Shown in pieces: positions 16,918 to 25,719 of a stretch of DNA of 34,133 nucleotides (position 1 is its first letter; every line of letters begins with the position of its first letter). The position numbers and the translations under genes are program-made. The notes below the pieces were generated by a model. That model saw only the letters and a list, made by a program, of their open reading frames with translations. It had not been told where the DNA came from and did no database searches. Source of the stretch: Methanosarcina sp. Ant1. Its GTDB lineage: Archaea > Halobacteriota > Methanosarcinia > Methanosarcinales > Methanosarcinaceae. The stretch spans positions 1 through 34,133 of the forward strand of contig MDTP02000068.1 in assembly GCA_001714685.2 (NCBI GenBank), in the 5' to 3' direction.

Positions 16918-17471
16918 ATTTGAGTAAGCTTTTCCTGTCATTCAATCAAACTCTTTCTACCCAAAATTGCAGGTATCTGCCGCAGCTTTGAGATTTTTAT
17001 TATAGCCCAATTTTGACAGATCCTACTAATTAATGCAGTAATTTATTACAATTTTGGTCTCACAACTTTTTTATTTCTGCAAACGGATAAACTTGTAAAA
17101 CAAACTTAAAAATCCCTTGATTAAAAAAAGTAATGTTTTTCTATAAAAAACGTAAAACCCCTGGTTCTTTAGCCCCGTGATAGTTTACGTTACAACAAAG
17201 CTTAAATTAAGTACAGTAGTTACTGAATAAATTAATTGGCGTGCGGAAGATCCGTAATCTTTCAGACAGGAAAATGTCTGCTTTACAGGATACGGATATA
17301 TTGATTGTCAAAAATTTGTTTGAGATTTCGCATATAAACGGCCGAGAGCAGAGTTTGCCAGAAATCTACCGATTAGCAGTTTATTACCAGCAATGACCGG
17401 GCAGCCGCAGGATAGGGCTTACACTGGCCGTATTTTCATTTTAGCTAATATTTCATCAGGGAGACTCCCAT
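16918..17471 (+). other. Long leader/intergenic region of ileS with nested stem-loop
   Basis: No gene is seen. At 17250-17297 a nested structure stands out: ATCCGT (17250-17255) pairs with ACGGAT (17292-17297), and inside it CAGACA (17263-17268) pairs with TGTCTG (17275-17280) around GGAAAA. Just before the ileS ATG, the palindrome GGGAGACTCCC (17459-17469) contains the ribosome binding site. These could be leader control elements of ileS; there is no bacterial T-box signature. Confidence 0.45.
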
Positions 17472-20400
17472 ATGATAAAAGAAATCACTGCCAAGTACGA
17501 TGCAGAAAAAATCGAAAAAAAAGTAACGCAGTTCTGGGAAGACAGCGATGCGTATCTGAGGACACGGGAGCGCCGCAAAACCGGGAAAAAGTTTTTTTTT
17601 GTTGACGGCCCCCCATACACTACCGGACACATTCATCTGGGGACAGCCTGGAACAAGATCATCAAAGATTCCATTCTTCGCTATTACTCCATGAACAACC
17701 GCAACATCCTTGAGCGTCCTGGCTGGGATATGCACGGCCTGCCAATTGAGGTAAAGGTCGAAGGCTTGCTCGGCTTCAAGTCCAAGAAGGATATCGAGAG
17801 CTTCGGGGTAGAAAATTTCATTGAGAAATGCAAGGAGTTTGCCATTACCCAGAAACAGGCAATGACCACGCAATTCCAGAGGCTTGGAGTCTGGATGCAA
17901 TGGGAAGATCCTTACATGACCTTAAAGGACGATTACATCGAAGCTGCCTGGTGGACCCTCAAAAAAGCCCATGAGAAGGACTTACTGGATGTTGGCAAGC
18001 GTTCGGTCAACTGGTGCCCCCGCTGTGAGACTGCAATTGCAGACTCAGAGGTTGAGTATTCAGAGAGGACAGACCCTTCAATCTATGTAAAATTCAAGAT
18101 CAAAGGTGAGGAAAACACCTTCATTGTCATCTGGACAACAACTCCCTGGACAATTCCTGCAAACGTAGCCGTAGCTGTGCACTCTGATTTAGAATACTCG
18201 AAATTCAGGGCGATCAGGCAGGACGGTTCGGAAGAGATACTCATTGCAGCCACAGACCTTATTAAAAATGTCCTCAAGCAGGGCAGGTATGTTGACTACA
18301 AAGTCCTTGAGACAATGACCGGGGAGGATCTAACAAAACTCGAGTACGAAAGCCCTGTTGGAGATTTGGTGCCTATTCAGAACAGGATAAAGCACGGGGT
18401 TTACCTTGCAGATTTCGTAACCGTCGAAAATACAGGCTGTGTGCACATTGCACCAGGGCATGGTATGGACGACTTTAACCTGGGTGTGAAATACAACCTT
18501 CCGATCCTCTGCCCTGTGGGTCCAAATGGTACCTATACAGACGAAGCCGGGGAATACGAGGGCAAAAACGTCAGGGAAGCAAATCCCATTGTCATTGAAG
18601 ACTTAAAGGAACGCAATAGACTCCTTTCGGAAGGGATAGTTACACACAGGTACGGGCACTGCTGGCGCTGCAAGACCCCTATCATTTATCTCGCAACCGA
18701 ACAGTGGTTCCTCAAAATCACCGAGATAAAGGACAAAATGCTCGAGGAAATAGATGCCGTGGACTGGTATCCTGACTGGGCAGGCTCAGCTCGTTTCAGA
18801 ACCTGGGTCGAAGGCGCTCGGGACTGGTGCATTTCCAGGCAGCGCTACTGGGGAATCCCGATCCCTGTTTGGAAGTGCAAGAAATGCGGAAAACTTGAGA
18901 TAATAGGAACCAAAGCCGAACTGCTGGAAAAGGCAAATTCAGGTAGTGATATCGAACTTCATCGTCCTTACGTTGATAGAGTCACAATTCCGTGTGAGTG
19001 CGGCGGAGAGAAAAAACGCGTTGAAGACGTCTTTGATGTCTGGTTTGACTCGGCTGTTGCTTCCTGGGCAACCCTAAAGTTTCCGCAGACACAGGAGCAG
19101 TTTGATGAATGGTGGCCTGCTGATTTCATAACCGAAGGGCACGACCAGACTAGAGGATGGTTCTATTCCCAGCTTGGAGCGAGCATGGTGGGCTTTGGAA
19201 GGGCTCCGTACAAGAGTGTACTCATGCACGGATTTACTCTGGACGCAGGCGGAAAGAAGATGTCCAAAAGCTATGGGAACGTAATTGCTCCCCTGGACAT
19301 TATCGAGAAGTTCGGGGCCGATACCCTGCGTGCATATGTGCTTTCTTCAAGCGCTCCCTGGGAAGACTTGAAGTTCAATCTTGAAGAGATTGAGACAGTT
19401 CACCGTTCAATCAATATCTTCTGGAATGTCTTCAGGTTCCCGCTGCCTTATATGGCGCTTGACAACTTTGATCCCCTGAAGGTCGACCTCGATTCCGTGA
19501 AAGATTCCCTCCGTGAGGAAGACAGGTGGATCCTTTCAAGAGCCCAATCCGTTGTCAAAGCAGTAGATGAAGCTATGAGCGGGTATCTGCTGCATAAAGC
19601 AGTTCGCGAGATCCTGGAATTTACTCTGGAAGACCTTTCCCGCTGGTATATCCAGCTTATCCGCCCGAGAACCTGGACAGAAGCTGACGATCCTGATAAG
19701 CTTGCAGCTTATTGTGTGCTTTACGAAGTTTATGTAACCCTCACAAAACTGATCTCCCCCTTCATGCCCTACCTGGCTGAAGAGATGTACCAGAACCTCA
19801 TCAGGAACGTGGACCCGAATGCTCCTGACTCTGTTCATATGTGCGATTGGCCGAAGGTAAACGAAGCCTACCTTGACCCAGAGCTTGAAGCAGCCATGGA
19901 TACTGTCCGCTCTATAGTGGAAGCCGCCTCAAACGCCCGCCAGAAGGCAGGAAGGAAACTCAGATGGCCTATATCCAGAATAGTCGTGTCTCCCAACAGT
20001 GATGATGCAGGAAAGGCTGTCAAGAGACTGGGCTCAGTCCTTATGGGCCAGACAAATTCCAAGGCAATTGTCCTGACAGGTGTGGGTGAGAGCTGGGATG
20101 AACTCGGGCTTGAAGTTATTCCTGATCCGGGCAAGATAGGTCCTGTCTTCAAGAAAGACGCGGGAAAAGTTATCCCTGCACTGCAGAAAGTCGACGGCGT
20201 TGCTCTGAAGAAAGCCTTTGCCGAAAACGGCGAATTCGAGCTTTCGCTTGCAGATGGGACAACTGTCACAGTCACTCCTGGCATGGCGAACTTCAAGGAA
20301 ACCCTGCCCTCAGGCACAGCCAGTGCCGAATCTGATGCCGGCCTTGTCTATGTGGACGCAAATCTCACTCCTGAACTGGAAGCTGAAGGATATTCAAGGG

Positions 20401-20648
20401 AAGTCGTTCGCAGGCTCCAGGATATGCGAAAGGAACTTGACCTTGTGGTGGATGAAAACATCCGCGCTTCTGTAAGGATCGAGGACGAACGGGTCTCAAA
20501 GCTAGTTGAAACCCTGAAAAGCCTGATTGCAGAAGAGGTAAGAGCTGATTTCCTTGACTTTGGCAGTGACATCGACGTTTCAGGAGCCCTTGTAAAGGAC
20601 TGGGATGTCGAAGGCATTGCCATGAAGATGGGAATTGCAAAGAAATAA
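17472..20648 (+). CDS. ileS: Isoleucyl-tRNA synthetase
   Basis: A class I synthetase that attaches isoleucine to tRNA-Ile and edits mischarged valine. The 1058-residue length is normal for the archaeal/eukaryal-like type. The HIGH motif is HIHLG at 53-57 and KMSKS is exact at 596-600. The editing domain ([23 protein letters not shown]) is present. Zinc-type pairs CWRC and CKKC, with a later CEC, fit the known metal sites. The ribosome binding site GGGAG lies within a short palindrome directly before the ATG. mptE follows 63 bases later on the same strand, so the two may be co-transcribed. Confidence 0.97.
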   Translation: MIKEITAKYDAEKIEKKVTQFWEDSDAYLRTRERRKTGKKFFFVDGPPYTTGHIHLGTAWNKIIKDSILRYYSMNNRNILERPGWDMHGLPIEVKVEGLLGFKSKKDIESFGVENFIEKCKEFAITQKQAMTTQFQRLGVWMQWEDPYMTLKDDYIEAAWWTLKKAHEKDLLDVGKRSVNWCPRCETAIADSEVEYSERTDPSIYVKFKIKGEENTFIVIWTTTPWTIPANVAVAVHSDLEYSKFRAIRQDGSEEILIAATDLIKNVLKQGRYVDYKVLETMTGEDLTKLEYESPVGDLVPIQNRIKHGVYLADFVTVENTGCVHIAPGHGMDDFNLGVKYNLPILCPVGPNGTYTDEAGEYEGKNVREANPIVIEDLKERNRLLSEGIVTHRYGHCWRCKTPIIYLATEQWFLKITEIKDKMLEEIDAVDWYPDWAGSARFRTWVEGARDWCISRQRYWGIPIPVWKCKKCGKLEIIGTKAELLEKANSGSDIELHRPYVDRVTIPCECGGEKKRVEDVFDVWFDSAVASWATLKFPQTQEQFDEWWPADFITEGHDQTRGWFYSQLGASMVGFGRAPYKSVLMHGFTLDAGGKKMSKSYGNVIAPLDIIEKFGADTLRAYVLSSSAPWEDLKFNLEEIETVHRSINIFWNVFRFPLPYMALDNFDPLKVDLDSVKDSLREEDRWILSRAQSVVKAVDEAMSGYLLHKAVREILEFTLEDLSRWYIQLIRPRTWTEADDPDKLAAYCVLYEVYVTLTKLISPFMPYLAEEMYQNLIRNVDPNAPDSVHMCDWPKVNEAYLDPELEAAMDTVRSIVEAASNARQKAGRKLRWPISRIVVSPNSDDAGKAVKRLGSVLMGQTNSKAIVLTGVGESWDELGLEVIPDPGKIGPVFKKDAGKVIPALQKVDGVALKKAFAENGEFELSLADGTTVTVTPGMANFKETLPSGTASAESDAGLVYVDANLTPELEAEGYSREVVRRLQDMRKELDLVVDENIRASVRIEDERVSKLVETLKSLIAEEVRADFLDFGSDIDVSGALVKDWDVEGIAMKMGIAKK

Positions 20649-20711
20649 CTCTAAAAAAGGGTTGAAAATCAAAGAAATGTAAAACTCAAAATGTAAAACT
20701 CAAATTACAAA

Positions 20712-21374
20712 GTGGGAAAGGAAGTGATTCATACGGATTTTGCTGCCTGGGAACCTATTTACGAAAGAATTCTTGAAGATTTCGGGTTCGACCGTGCAGG
20801 TGATGAAGAAGCAGCCCGATTCCTCTCCCGCATGCTGACAGAGAAAAACACTGTCAGCCTCTCTGAACTTAAAATTGCAATTTCCGGAAAGCCTGCCCTG
20901 GTCTGCGGAAACGCCCCAAATCTCAGGAAAGAGCTTTCGGAAATCGATCTTTCTGCTTTTGTGATAATTGCAGCCGATGGAGCAGCCGCTGTACTGATGG
21001 ATATTGGCTGCGTGCCTGAAGTCATCTGTACCGACCTTGACGGCAATTCAGAAGCTGACATTGAAAAAGAGATCCTCGCCTGCGAACGGGACTCTATAGT
21101 CCTGATCCATGCCCACGGGGACAATATCGATAAGCTTGAAAAATACGTGCCCCGTTTCAAGTGCTTTATTGCAACTACTCAGGCAAGGCCTTTTGACAAA
21201 GTGTACAATTTCGGCGGATTTAGCGATGGAGACAGGTGTGTTTTTGTAGCCAGGGAATTTGGAGCTAAAAAAATCAGGCTTGCTGGATTTGATTTTGAAG
21301 ATCCCCATGTGAACCCGATCAAGAAAAAGAAATTGAAGTGGGCGAAGGAATTAATCGGGATATTGGGCATTTGA
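20712..21374 (+). CDS. mptE: 6-hydroxymethyl-7,8-dihydropterin pyrophosphokinase MptE
   Basis: This DUF115-family enzyme activates the pterin alcohol with ATP-derived pyrophosphate in tetrahydromethanopterin synthesis (the archaeal route, unrelated to bacterial FolK). The 220-residue protein has the family motifs VCGNAPNL (64-71), AADGAAAVLMDIGCVP, TDLDG (107-111), HAHGDN and NFGGFSDGDRCVF. The ending DPIKKKKLKW-type segment is also typical. The first in-frame start is a GTG at 20712; a second GTG at 20724 has GGGA about six bases upstream and may be the true start. A broken copy of the second half of this gene lies at 22609-23016. Confidence 0.93.
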   Translation: MGKEVIHTDFAAWEPIYERILEDFGFDRAGDEEAARFLSRMLTEKNTVSLSELKIAISGKPALVCGNAPNLRKELSEIDLSAFVIIAADGAAAVLMDIGCVPEVICTDLDGNSEADIEKEILACERDSIVLIHAHGDNIDKLEKYVPRFKCFIATTQARPFDKVYNFGGFSDGDRCVFVAREFGAKKIRLAGFDFEDPHVNPIKKKKLKWAKELIGILGI

Positions 21375-22037
21375 AGGCTAAAGACCCCTATTCATGGTAA
21401 TTCATGTTTAATGAGTTGATAATTCCTCTAATTTTTTCTCCATGTAATTAATATAGAACTTGCTTACCGAGTAATCGCCTTCAGATTAAATAAACTAATT
21501 TAGATAAAAATTGATTAAGTTATGTAGTATATATATAAAGAGAGTTATAAATGTTTTTCAACAAAATAAGTGGCTTTTAAGGCTTTTAATTGACTTTAAT
21601 TGAAAATTAGACCTTATTTATGTTGAAAGAATCTTATTTTTTCCTAATTAGTGAATTGCAGATTAAAGTTCCTGATCTTATTGAGATGTATAAAAAAGTA
21701 GGATATGTAAATTAAGTATAGAAGTCAGCGTGTTTTATTGACAGGGGATTACCCAGTTTTTCAAGATCTATTAATAGTAAGGAATAAACATTCTAGTCAT
21801 TTTATATAATGTAGAATTATATATTTGTTTGTACTTTCTGGCAATTAAAATTAAATCTGTTCCTCTCCAAAAGGAAACAAGTAACCAGAATAGCTTTTAA
21901 AATAATTGCCATGAGTAAAATACAGACTTGCGGAGTTGATGAAGAGTTTGATTAGAGAATTACACACTCTAATCTCATCTCCTCCAATATGCAAAATGAG
22001 TGTGGGAAGAATACAGTAAATCATGGAGGTAAATATA
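21375..22037 (+). promoter_or_regulatory. Unit 1 leader of the Gly/Cys-rich peptide array
   Basis: Homologous to the leaders of units 2 and 3 from about 21452 onward. It has a TATA box (TTTATATAAT, 21801-21810), a conserved TCTGTTCCTCTCCAAA block, and a stem-loop in which GATGA (21938-21942) pairs with TCATC (21975-21979) and GATTAGAG (21950-21957) pairs with CTCTAATC (21967-21974). TCATGGAGGT is the ribosome binding site. A degenerate relic of the 65-codon frame seen in unit 2 lies near 21555-21713 and ends in SELQIKVPDL...GYVN. Confidence 0.6.
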
Positions 22038-22196
22038 ATGAGTGGAAATTTTTTTAATTTCGGACGTAGACATGACTTCGGCGGATTCTATGGCGGTAGA
22101 TGTGGCGGTTTTGACGGTGGCTGTGGCTGTGGCGGACGCAGGTGGGACAGATGCCGTAGCTGGTTGGGCCGTTGTGGCCGCGGCTGGTGTGATTAA
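22038..22196 (+). CDS. Gly/Cys/Trp-rich micropeptide 1 (52 residues)
   Basis: The first of three related tiny genes. The 52-residue product is about one-third glycine, has six cysteines (C22, C29, C31, C39, C46, C51), three tryptophans and ten arginines, and no lysine. It shares the core G-C-G-C-G with the two other peptides. There is no signal peptide or membrane segment. GGAGGT lies nine bases before the ATG, in a context (CATGGAGG...ATG) that is almost the same in all three. The cysteines suggest metal or redox binding, but the function is unknown. It might also be a precursor that is modified, although no modifying enzyme is encoded nearby. Confidence 0.7.
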   Translation: MSGNFFNFGRRHDFGGFYGGRCGGFDGGCGCGGRRWDRCRSWLGRCGRGWCD

Positions 22197-22608
22197 TAAC
22201 TACTGAGCCTGAAAGAATTTTATTAAGTATTAAATGAAATAGCATCATAGCCATCTTTTCAAGGTAGGACGGACAAATTTCTGATAAATCTTCTTATCTT
22301 GAATTGGTGACTATTTATTTTTATTTTCCTATGAGTTACCAACTATATTTCTCGTGTTTTATAATGACTAATTGCTATGATAAAGATCTTATCATAAAAT
22401 CATATGAGAAAGAGAGAAAACTTCTCTGATTAAACTTGCACCTGAAGAGTATCAGCAGCTAGTACATCGATTCCAATGTATGTCACAAACGAAATCTTTG
22501 AATTTAGATAAAGAAGGATTAGTTATACATACTTGATAACTTCTTTTTTGATAACTTCTTTTTTGATAACTTCTTTTTTGATAACTTCTTTTTTGATAAC
22601 TTCTTTTT
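22197..22608 (+). other. Spacer after micropeptide 1
   Basis: It contains the 3' stem-loop of unit 1: ATAGCCATC (22247-22255) pairs with GGTGACTAT (22306-22314), with CAAG/CTTG inside. A frame at about 22423-22533 reads LIKLAPEEYQQLVHRF and ends in a stop; it looks like a protein fragment but I recognise no family. The end is filled by a 15-bp repeat. Confidence 0.4.
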
Positions 22609-22611
22609 TGA
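22536..22611 (+). repeat. 15-bp tandem repeat at the edge of the mptE copy
   Basis: ATAACTTCTTTTTTG is repeated five times without interruption and then runs into ATAATTGCAG. In intact mptE the matching place reads TTTTGTGATAATTGCAG, so the array appears to have grown by slippage from the break point of the duplicated gene. Confidence 0.85.
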
Positions 22612-23016
22612 TAATTGCAGACGACGGAACAGCCGCTGCCCTGATGGATACTGGTCGCGAGCCTGAAGTCATCTGTACCGACCCTGAAGGCAATTCATAA
22701 GCTGTTATTGAAAAAGAGATCCTGGCCTGCGAACTGGGCTCTATGTCCTGATCCATGCCCACGGGGACAATATCGATAAGCTGAAAAATACGTGCCCCAT
22801 TCAAACGCTTTATTGCAACTACTCAGGCAAGGTCTTTTGAAAAATGTACAATTTCGGCAGATTCAGTGATGGAGACAGATGTGTTTTTGTAGCCAGGAAG
22901 CTTGGAGCTTACAGTATCAAGCTGGCATGATTTTATTTTGAAGATCCCGATGTGAACCCGATCAAGAAAAAGAAGTTGAAGTGGGCAAAGAAATTGATGG
23001 GGATTCTAGAGTTTTA
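22609..23016 (+). pseudogene. Broken tandem copy of the mptE 3' half
   Basis: This stretch is closely similar in DNA to mptE from about 20965 to its stop codon. It reads IIADDGTAAALMDTG, then EPEVICTDPEGNS followed by a stop. Several single-base deletions and another stop occur before the KKKKLKWAKKLMGIL-type end. The first half of the gene is missing. It cannot make MptE. It shows that the neighbouring peptide unit was duplicated together with the end of mptE. Confidence 0.92.
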
Positions 23017-23095
23017 AAGGCAATATATGCATATTAAAAGAAATATAAGTATAATTTATAGACATTTATTCGTATTTTTATTCGTTGGCTGAATC

Positions 23096-23692
23096 GAGAA
23101 ACTTGATTGTTGAATACTCGTCCTTTATAAGGACATTTTGCCTTGAAAGAAAAAGACTTAAGTGATGATGTTTAGAAATAGAAAAAGTTATATAACTTTT
23201 TCAACTAAATGCGTGTTTTTAGAGGCCTTAAATTGGATTTTGTTAGAAAATAGAGCTTATAAATGCTATAGGGGTTATATTTTTTGCTTAAATAGTGAGT
23301 TGCAGACTTTTATTCCGGATTTATTGAGAGATTTAAAAGAATTAGGATTTGTAGATTAAATGTAAAAGTAAGTTTGTTTTACTGACAGACAGTTTACTCA
23401 CTTTTTCAAAGACTATTAATATTAAGGAAAAGTTATTCTAGGTCTTTTATATAATTTGCAATTATATATTTAATTGTATTTTCATGGAAATCAAATCTGT
23501 TCCTCTCCAAACGAAAATAAGTAGCCGGAATAATTTCTAAAAATAGCTGCCATGAGAGTACAGGGTGAACGAAGAGTTTGGAGATTACAAACTCAGTTCA
23601 CCTTCTTCATGCATAAAAAATAATAAGAGTATAAAAAATAATAAACCAATAATAAGAGTATAAAAAAATAATAAACCATGGAGGAAAATATT
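23096..23692 (+). promoter_or_regulatory. Unit 2 leader of the Gly/Cys-rich peptide array
   Basis: Homologous to the unit 1 and 3 leaders. The TATA box is TTATATA at 23447-23453, and the CTGTTCCTCTCCAAA block follows. The stem-loop is kept but with different bases: GGTGAAC (23564-23570) pairs with GTTCACC (23596-23602), and AGTTTG (23575-23580) pairs with CAAACT (23588-23593). A short ATAATAAGAGTATAAAAA repeat (about 23620-23680) and CATGGAGG precede the start. Confidence 0.6.
23162..23359 (+). CDS. Possible 65-residue protein inside the unit 2 leader
   Basis: An uninterrupted frame in unit 2 whose counterparts in units 1 and 3 are broken by stops. Its end (SELQTFIPDLLRDLKELGFVD) matches the unit 1 relic SELQIKVPDL...GYVN in length and at several residues, and some of those residues are kept through different codons, which suggests a coding past. 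No ribosome binding site or family is recognised. It is upstream of the proposed TATA box of the micropeptide. It is as likely to be a relic as a working gene. Confidence 0.3.
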   Translation: MMMFRNRKSYITFSTKCVFLEALNWILLENRAYKCYRGYIFCLNSELQTFIPDLLRDLKELGFVD

Positions 23693-23779
23693 ATGTGGGG
23701 ATGTAATCGGTGTAACTGGGGCTGTGGCAGAGACCGCTGGTGGGGTCGTGGCTGTGGCTGCGGATGGGGCAGGTGGTAA
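23693..23779 (+). CDS. Gly/Cys/Trp-rich micropeptide 2 (28 residues)
   Basis: The smallest of the three related genes. The 28-residue product has six tryptophans (2, 9, 16, 17, 25, 28), five cysteines (4, 7, 11, 21, 23), eight glycines, and arginine as its only basic residue. It shares G-C-G-C-G (20-24) with the other two. GGAGG lies ten bases before the ATG. So many Trp and Cys codons in so short a frame are improbable by chance, and the surrounding leader is conserved. The function is unknown. A conserved hairpin follows the stop codon. Confidence 0.65.
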   Translation: MWGCNRCNWGCGRDRWWGRGCGCGWGRW

Positions 23780-24035
23780 GAAAATAACCGAGCCTCAGGA
23801 CTACTCAGTATGAAATGAAACAGAATAATAGTCATCTTTTCAAGGCTAGGAAGACAATTTCGGATGGATTGTCTCGTCTTGAATTGATGGCTATATATTT
23901 TATTTCATAGGAGTTTGCAACTATACCCCTCATGTGTTTTAAGGCGAAAGATTTCTATTCAGGGTATTTCGGTGCAGCGCATTGGCAAGTCTCAAATTTG
24001 ATTCATAGGCGGTTTAATTCATAGGCAGAATAGAA
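23780..24035 (+). other. 3' region of unit 2 with conserved stem-loop
   Basis: ATAGTCATC (23828-23836) pairs with GATGGCTAT (23886-23894), TTCAAG (23839-23844) with CTTGAA (23878-23883), and GACAAT (23853-23858) with ATTGTC (23868-23873). The same architecture is found after micropeptide 1. It may be a terminator-like 3' end or a separate small RNA. The rest is spacer with a short TTCATAGGCGG/TTCATAGGCAG repeat near 24000-24023. Confidence 0.45.
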
Positions 24036-24672
24036 AACTTGCTTATCGAATATAGCCTTTTATAGGAATAATTTACTTGCGAAGAAAAAGGCGTAAGTAA
24101 CGATATTTAGAAATAGAAAGAGTAGTACAATTTTTTCAGCTAAATGCATGTATTTTGAGTCTCCAAATCGGCTCTAATTAGAAAAGAGAGCATATATCTA
24201 CTTTAGAAGCCTTATTTTTGCCTAAATATTAAATTGCAGACTAAAACTCCTGATTATAGCGAGCGATTTAAAAAAATGGAATTTTTACATTAAATATAAA
24301 AGTAAGCTTGTTTTTTTTAGCGTAGGATTATTCAGTTTTTCAATGACTATTAATATCAGGAGCCGTTATTCTAGTGATCTTATATATTTTAAAATTATAT
24401 ATTTAATTGTACATTCGGGCAATTAAAATCAAATTAGAATTAAATCTGATCCTCTCCAAACAAAAAGAGGTAAACAAAATAATTTTTAAAAATAATTGCT
24501 AGAATATAATACAGAATAGGGAGGGTTGATGAAGAATTTGATTAGAGAATTTTGTACACTCTAATCTTAAAAAGTTCATCTTCTCATATGTAAAAAGAGT
24601 GTGAAAAAATACATAAAAAAACGAATATGAAAAGATATTAGAAGAATAAAGTAAACCATGGAGGTAATTATA
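24036..24672 (+). promoter_or_regulatory. Unit 3 leader of the Gly/Cys-rich peptide array
   Basis: The third copy of the leader. The TATA box is TTATATAT at 24380-24387. The CTGATCCTCTCCAAA block is kept. The stem-loop is GATGAA (24528-24533) with TTCATC (24575-24580) and GATTAGAG (24540-24547) with CTCTAATC (24559-24566). CATGGAGGT is the ribosome binding site. The relic of the 65-codon frame (about 24106-24291) has internal stops. Confidence 0.6.
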
Positions 24673-24879
24673 ATGGGTGGTAGAGGACTTTTAGGTATTG
24701 GTGACTTCGGCGGAATATTTGGTGGAGCATGTGGCGGAGGCTGTGGCGGAGGCTGTGGCGGCTGGGACTGGGGACGTCGCAAAGGATGCGGCTGTGGTGA
24801 TGAGAAAAAAGGTTGCATCATAACTGCCGTTCGTGCCGGTTGCTTCAAAGGAGACAGCGATTGGGAAGGCTTCTGGTAA
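24673..24879 (+). CDS. Gly/Cys-rich micropeptide 3 (68 residues)
   Basis: The longest of the three. Residues 1-19 are glycine-rich with few charges. Residues 20-31 are a regular C-G-G-G-C-G-G-G-C-G-G-W repeat, and K-G-C-G-C-G at 37-42 is the family core. The C-terminal third (CIITAVRAGC; DWEGFW) is unique to this member. It has seven cysteines in all: 20, 24, 28, 39, 41, 48 and 57. GGAGGT lies nine bases before the ATG. A role in metal or thiol chemistry is possible but unproven. An 11-bp inverted repeat spans its stop codon. Confidence 0.7.
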   Translation: MGGRGLLGIGDFGGIFGGACGGGCGGGCGGWDWGRRKGCGCGDEKKGCIITAVRAGCFKGDSDWEGFW

Positions 24880-24912
24880 AGAGCGGTTACTTCGGTAACG
24901 ATTCCAATCGCT
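24856..24912 (+). terminator. Inverted repeat across the stop codon of micropeptide 3
   Basis: AGCGATTGGGAA (24856-24867) pairs with TTCCAATCGCT (24902-24912) with one bulged base. Inside it GTTAC and GTAAC enclose a TTCG tetraloop closed by C-G. The structure could end or protect the transcript. Confidence 0.45.
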
Positions 24913-24998
24913 ACTACTGACTAGTCGAGCCACGGACTAAACTGTTTAGATGGATTGCTAACTATCTAGATAGTGGAGAATGAAAAACAAACTATCCA

Positions 24999-25175
24999 TA
25001 TAAAAACGGTCCATGAAAAGTAAAACCGATGAAGACTCATTCGTCCAGTCCTGCGCCGGACTACAGAAGCATGAGAACCTCGATCTCATCAGAACTAATA
25101 ATATAATGTAGGGTTCTTTCTGAAATTGCCCGGCACCCATTAAAAAGGGCCGATGAATGAGTCTCATCTTATTTT
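24999..25175 (+). ncRNA. Candidate multi-branched small RNA with TATA box
   Basis: A TATAAAAA box at 24999-25006 predicts a start near 25028. Exactly there begins the 5' arm (25028-25045) of a long stem that pairs with 25152-25168: 17 base pairs with one bulge and one G-T pair. Four hairpins lie inside: AGTCC/GGACT (25047-25062), ATGAGA/TCTCAT (25071-25089), AGAAC/GTTCT (25091-25117) and GCCC/GGGC (25128-25150). A T-rich stretch follows. No Rfam family is recognised. It is less AT-rich than its surroundings and has no convincing frame. It could also be the folded end of a mobile element. Confidence 0.45.
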
Positions 25176-25719
25176 ATTATGATCCATCACTAACTCACTC
25201 GAACTGAGAAATCAGTAGCATAAGAATTCAAAAGATTTAAATCTGAATATTTATGACAGTTTTGCATTTACTTTTATTACTTCGGGAGTGCGGAGGGTCA
25301 CGAATATTCCGATCTTCAATCAGGGATGCTGTGAAACCTCACCGATTTTTTCTTATTCCTTTAAATCGATGACGTATCGCTTCTTTTTAAAATGAGGTTG
25401 TTTTTGGCCCATGGCCACGGATGGTAACACCCACCTAAAGTGGTAGAGGATCATGTGAACTTGTTCCTGGAATTTCACCCAAGTAACTCTCTATCAGAGG
25501 TGGTTCATACTTGAAAGGAGGCAGTTCTTACAGAATTTTCAAACTTCACCCTGAACTGAAAAAGCGGTATTAGGGGGTGAAAGTCTATTGTCAGGCGGAA
25601 AGTTATATCGATCCGCTGGAAATGTCCGTACTACGTTTTCTTTCATGATGGAAAAGGAACAATCTTGTGTCACTTTTAATTGCTGTGAGTATATGTCACC
25701 ATATTCTTCAGAGTCTTCT
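25176..25719. other. Non-coding stretch, possible group II intron 5' remnant
   Basis: No gene is supported. A GTGCG at 25288 and a GGGGGTGAAAGTC at about 25574-25586 resemble the 5' end and a domain I segment of group II introns. GCGGA/TCCGC (25599-25619) forms a hairpin. No reverse transcriptase or domain V is found in the window. The assignment is weak. Confidence 0.25.

Noticed and set aside
16918-17471. T-box riboswitch before ileS
   Set aside because: No T-box sequence or specifier loop is present, and T-boxes are bacterial.
24576-24933. Proline-rich minus-strand frames over micropeptide 3
   Set aside because: The proline comes from reading glycine codons backwards; only the plus strand has the conserved ribosome binding site.
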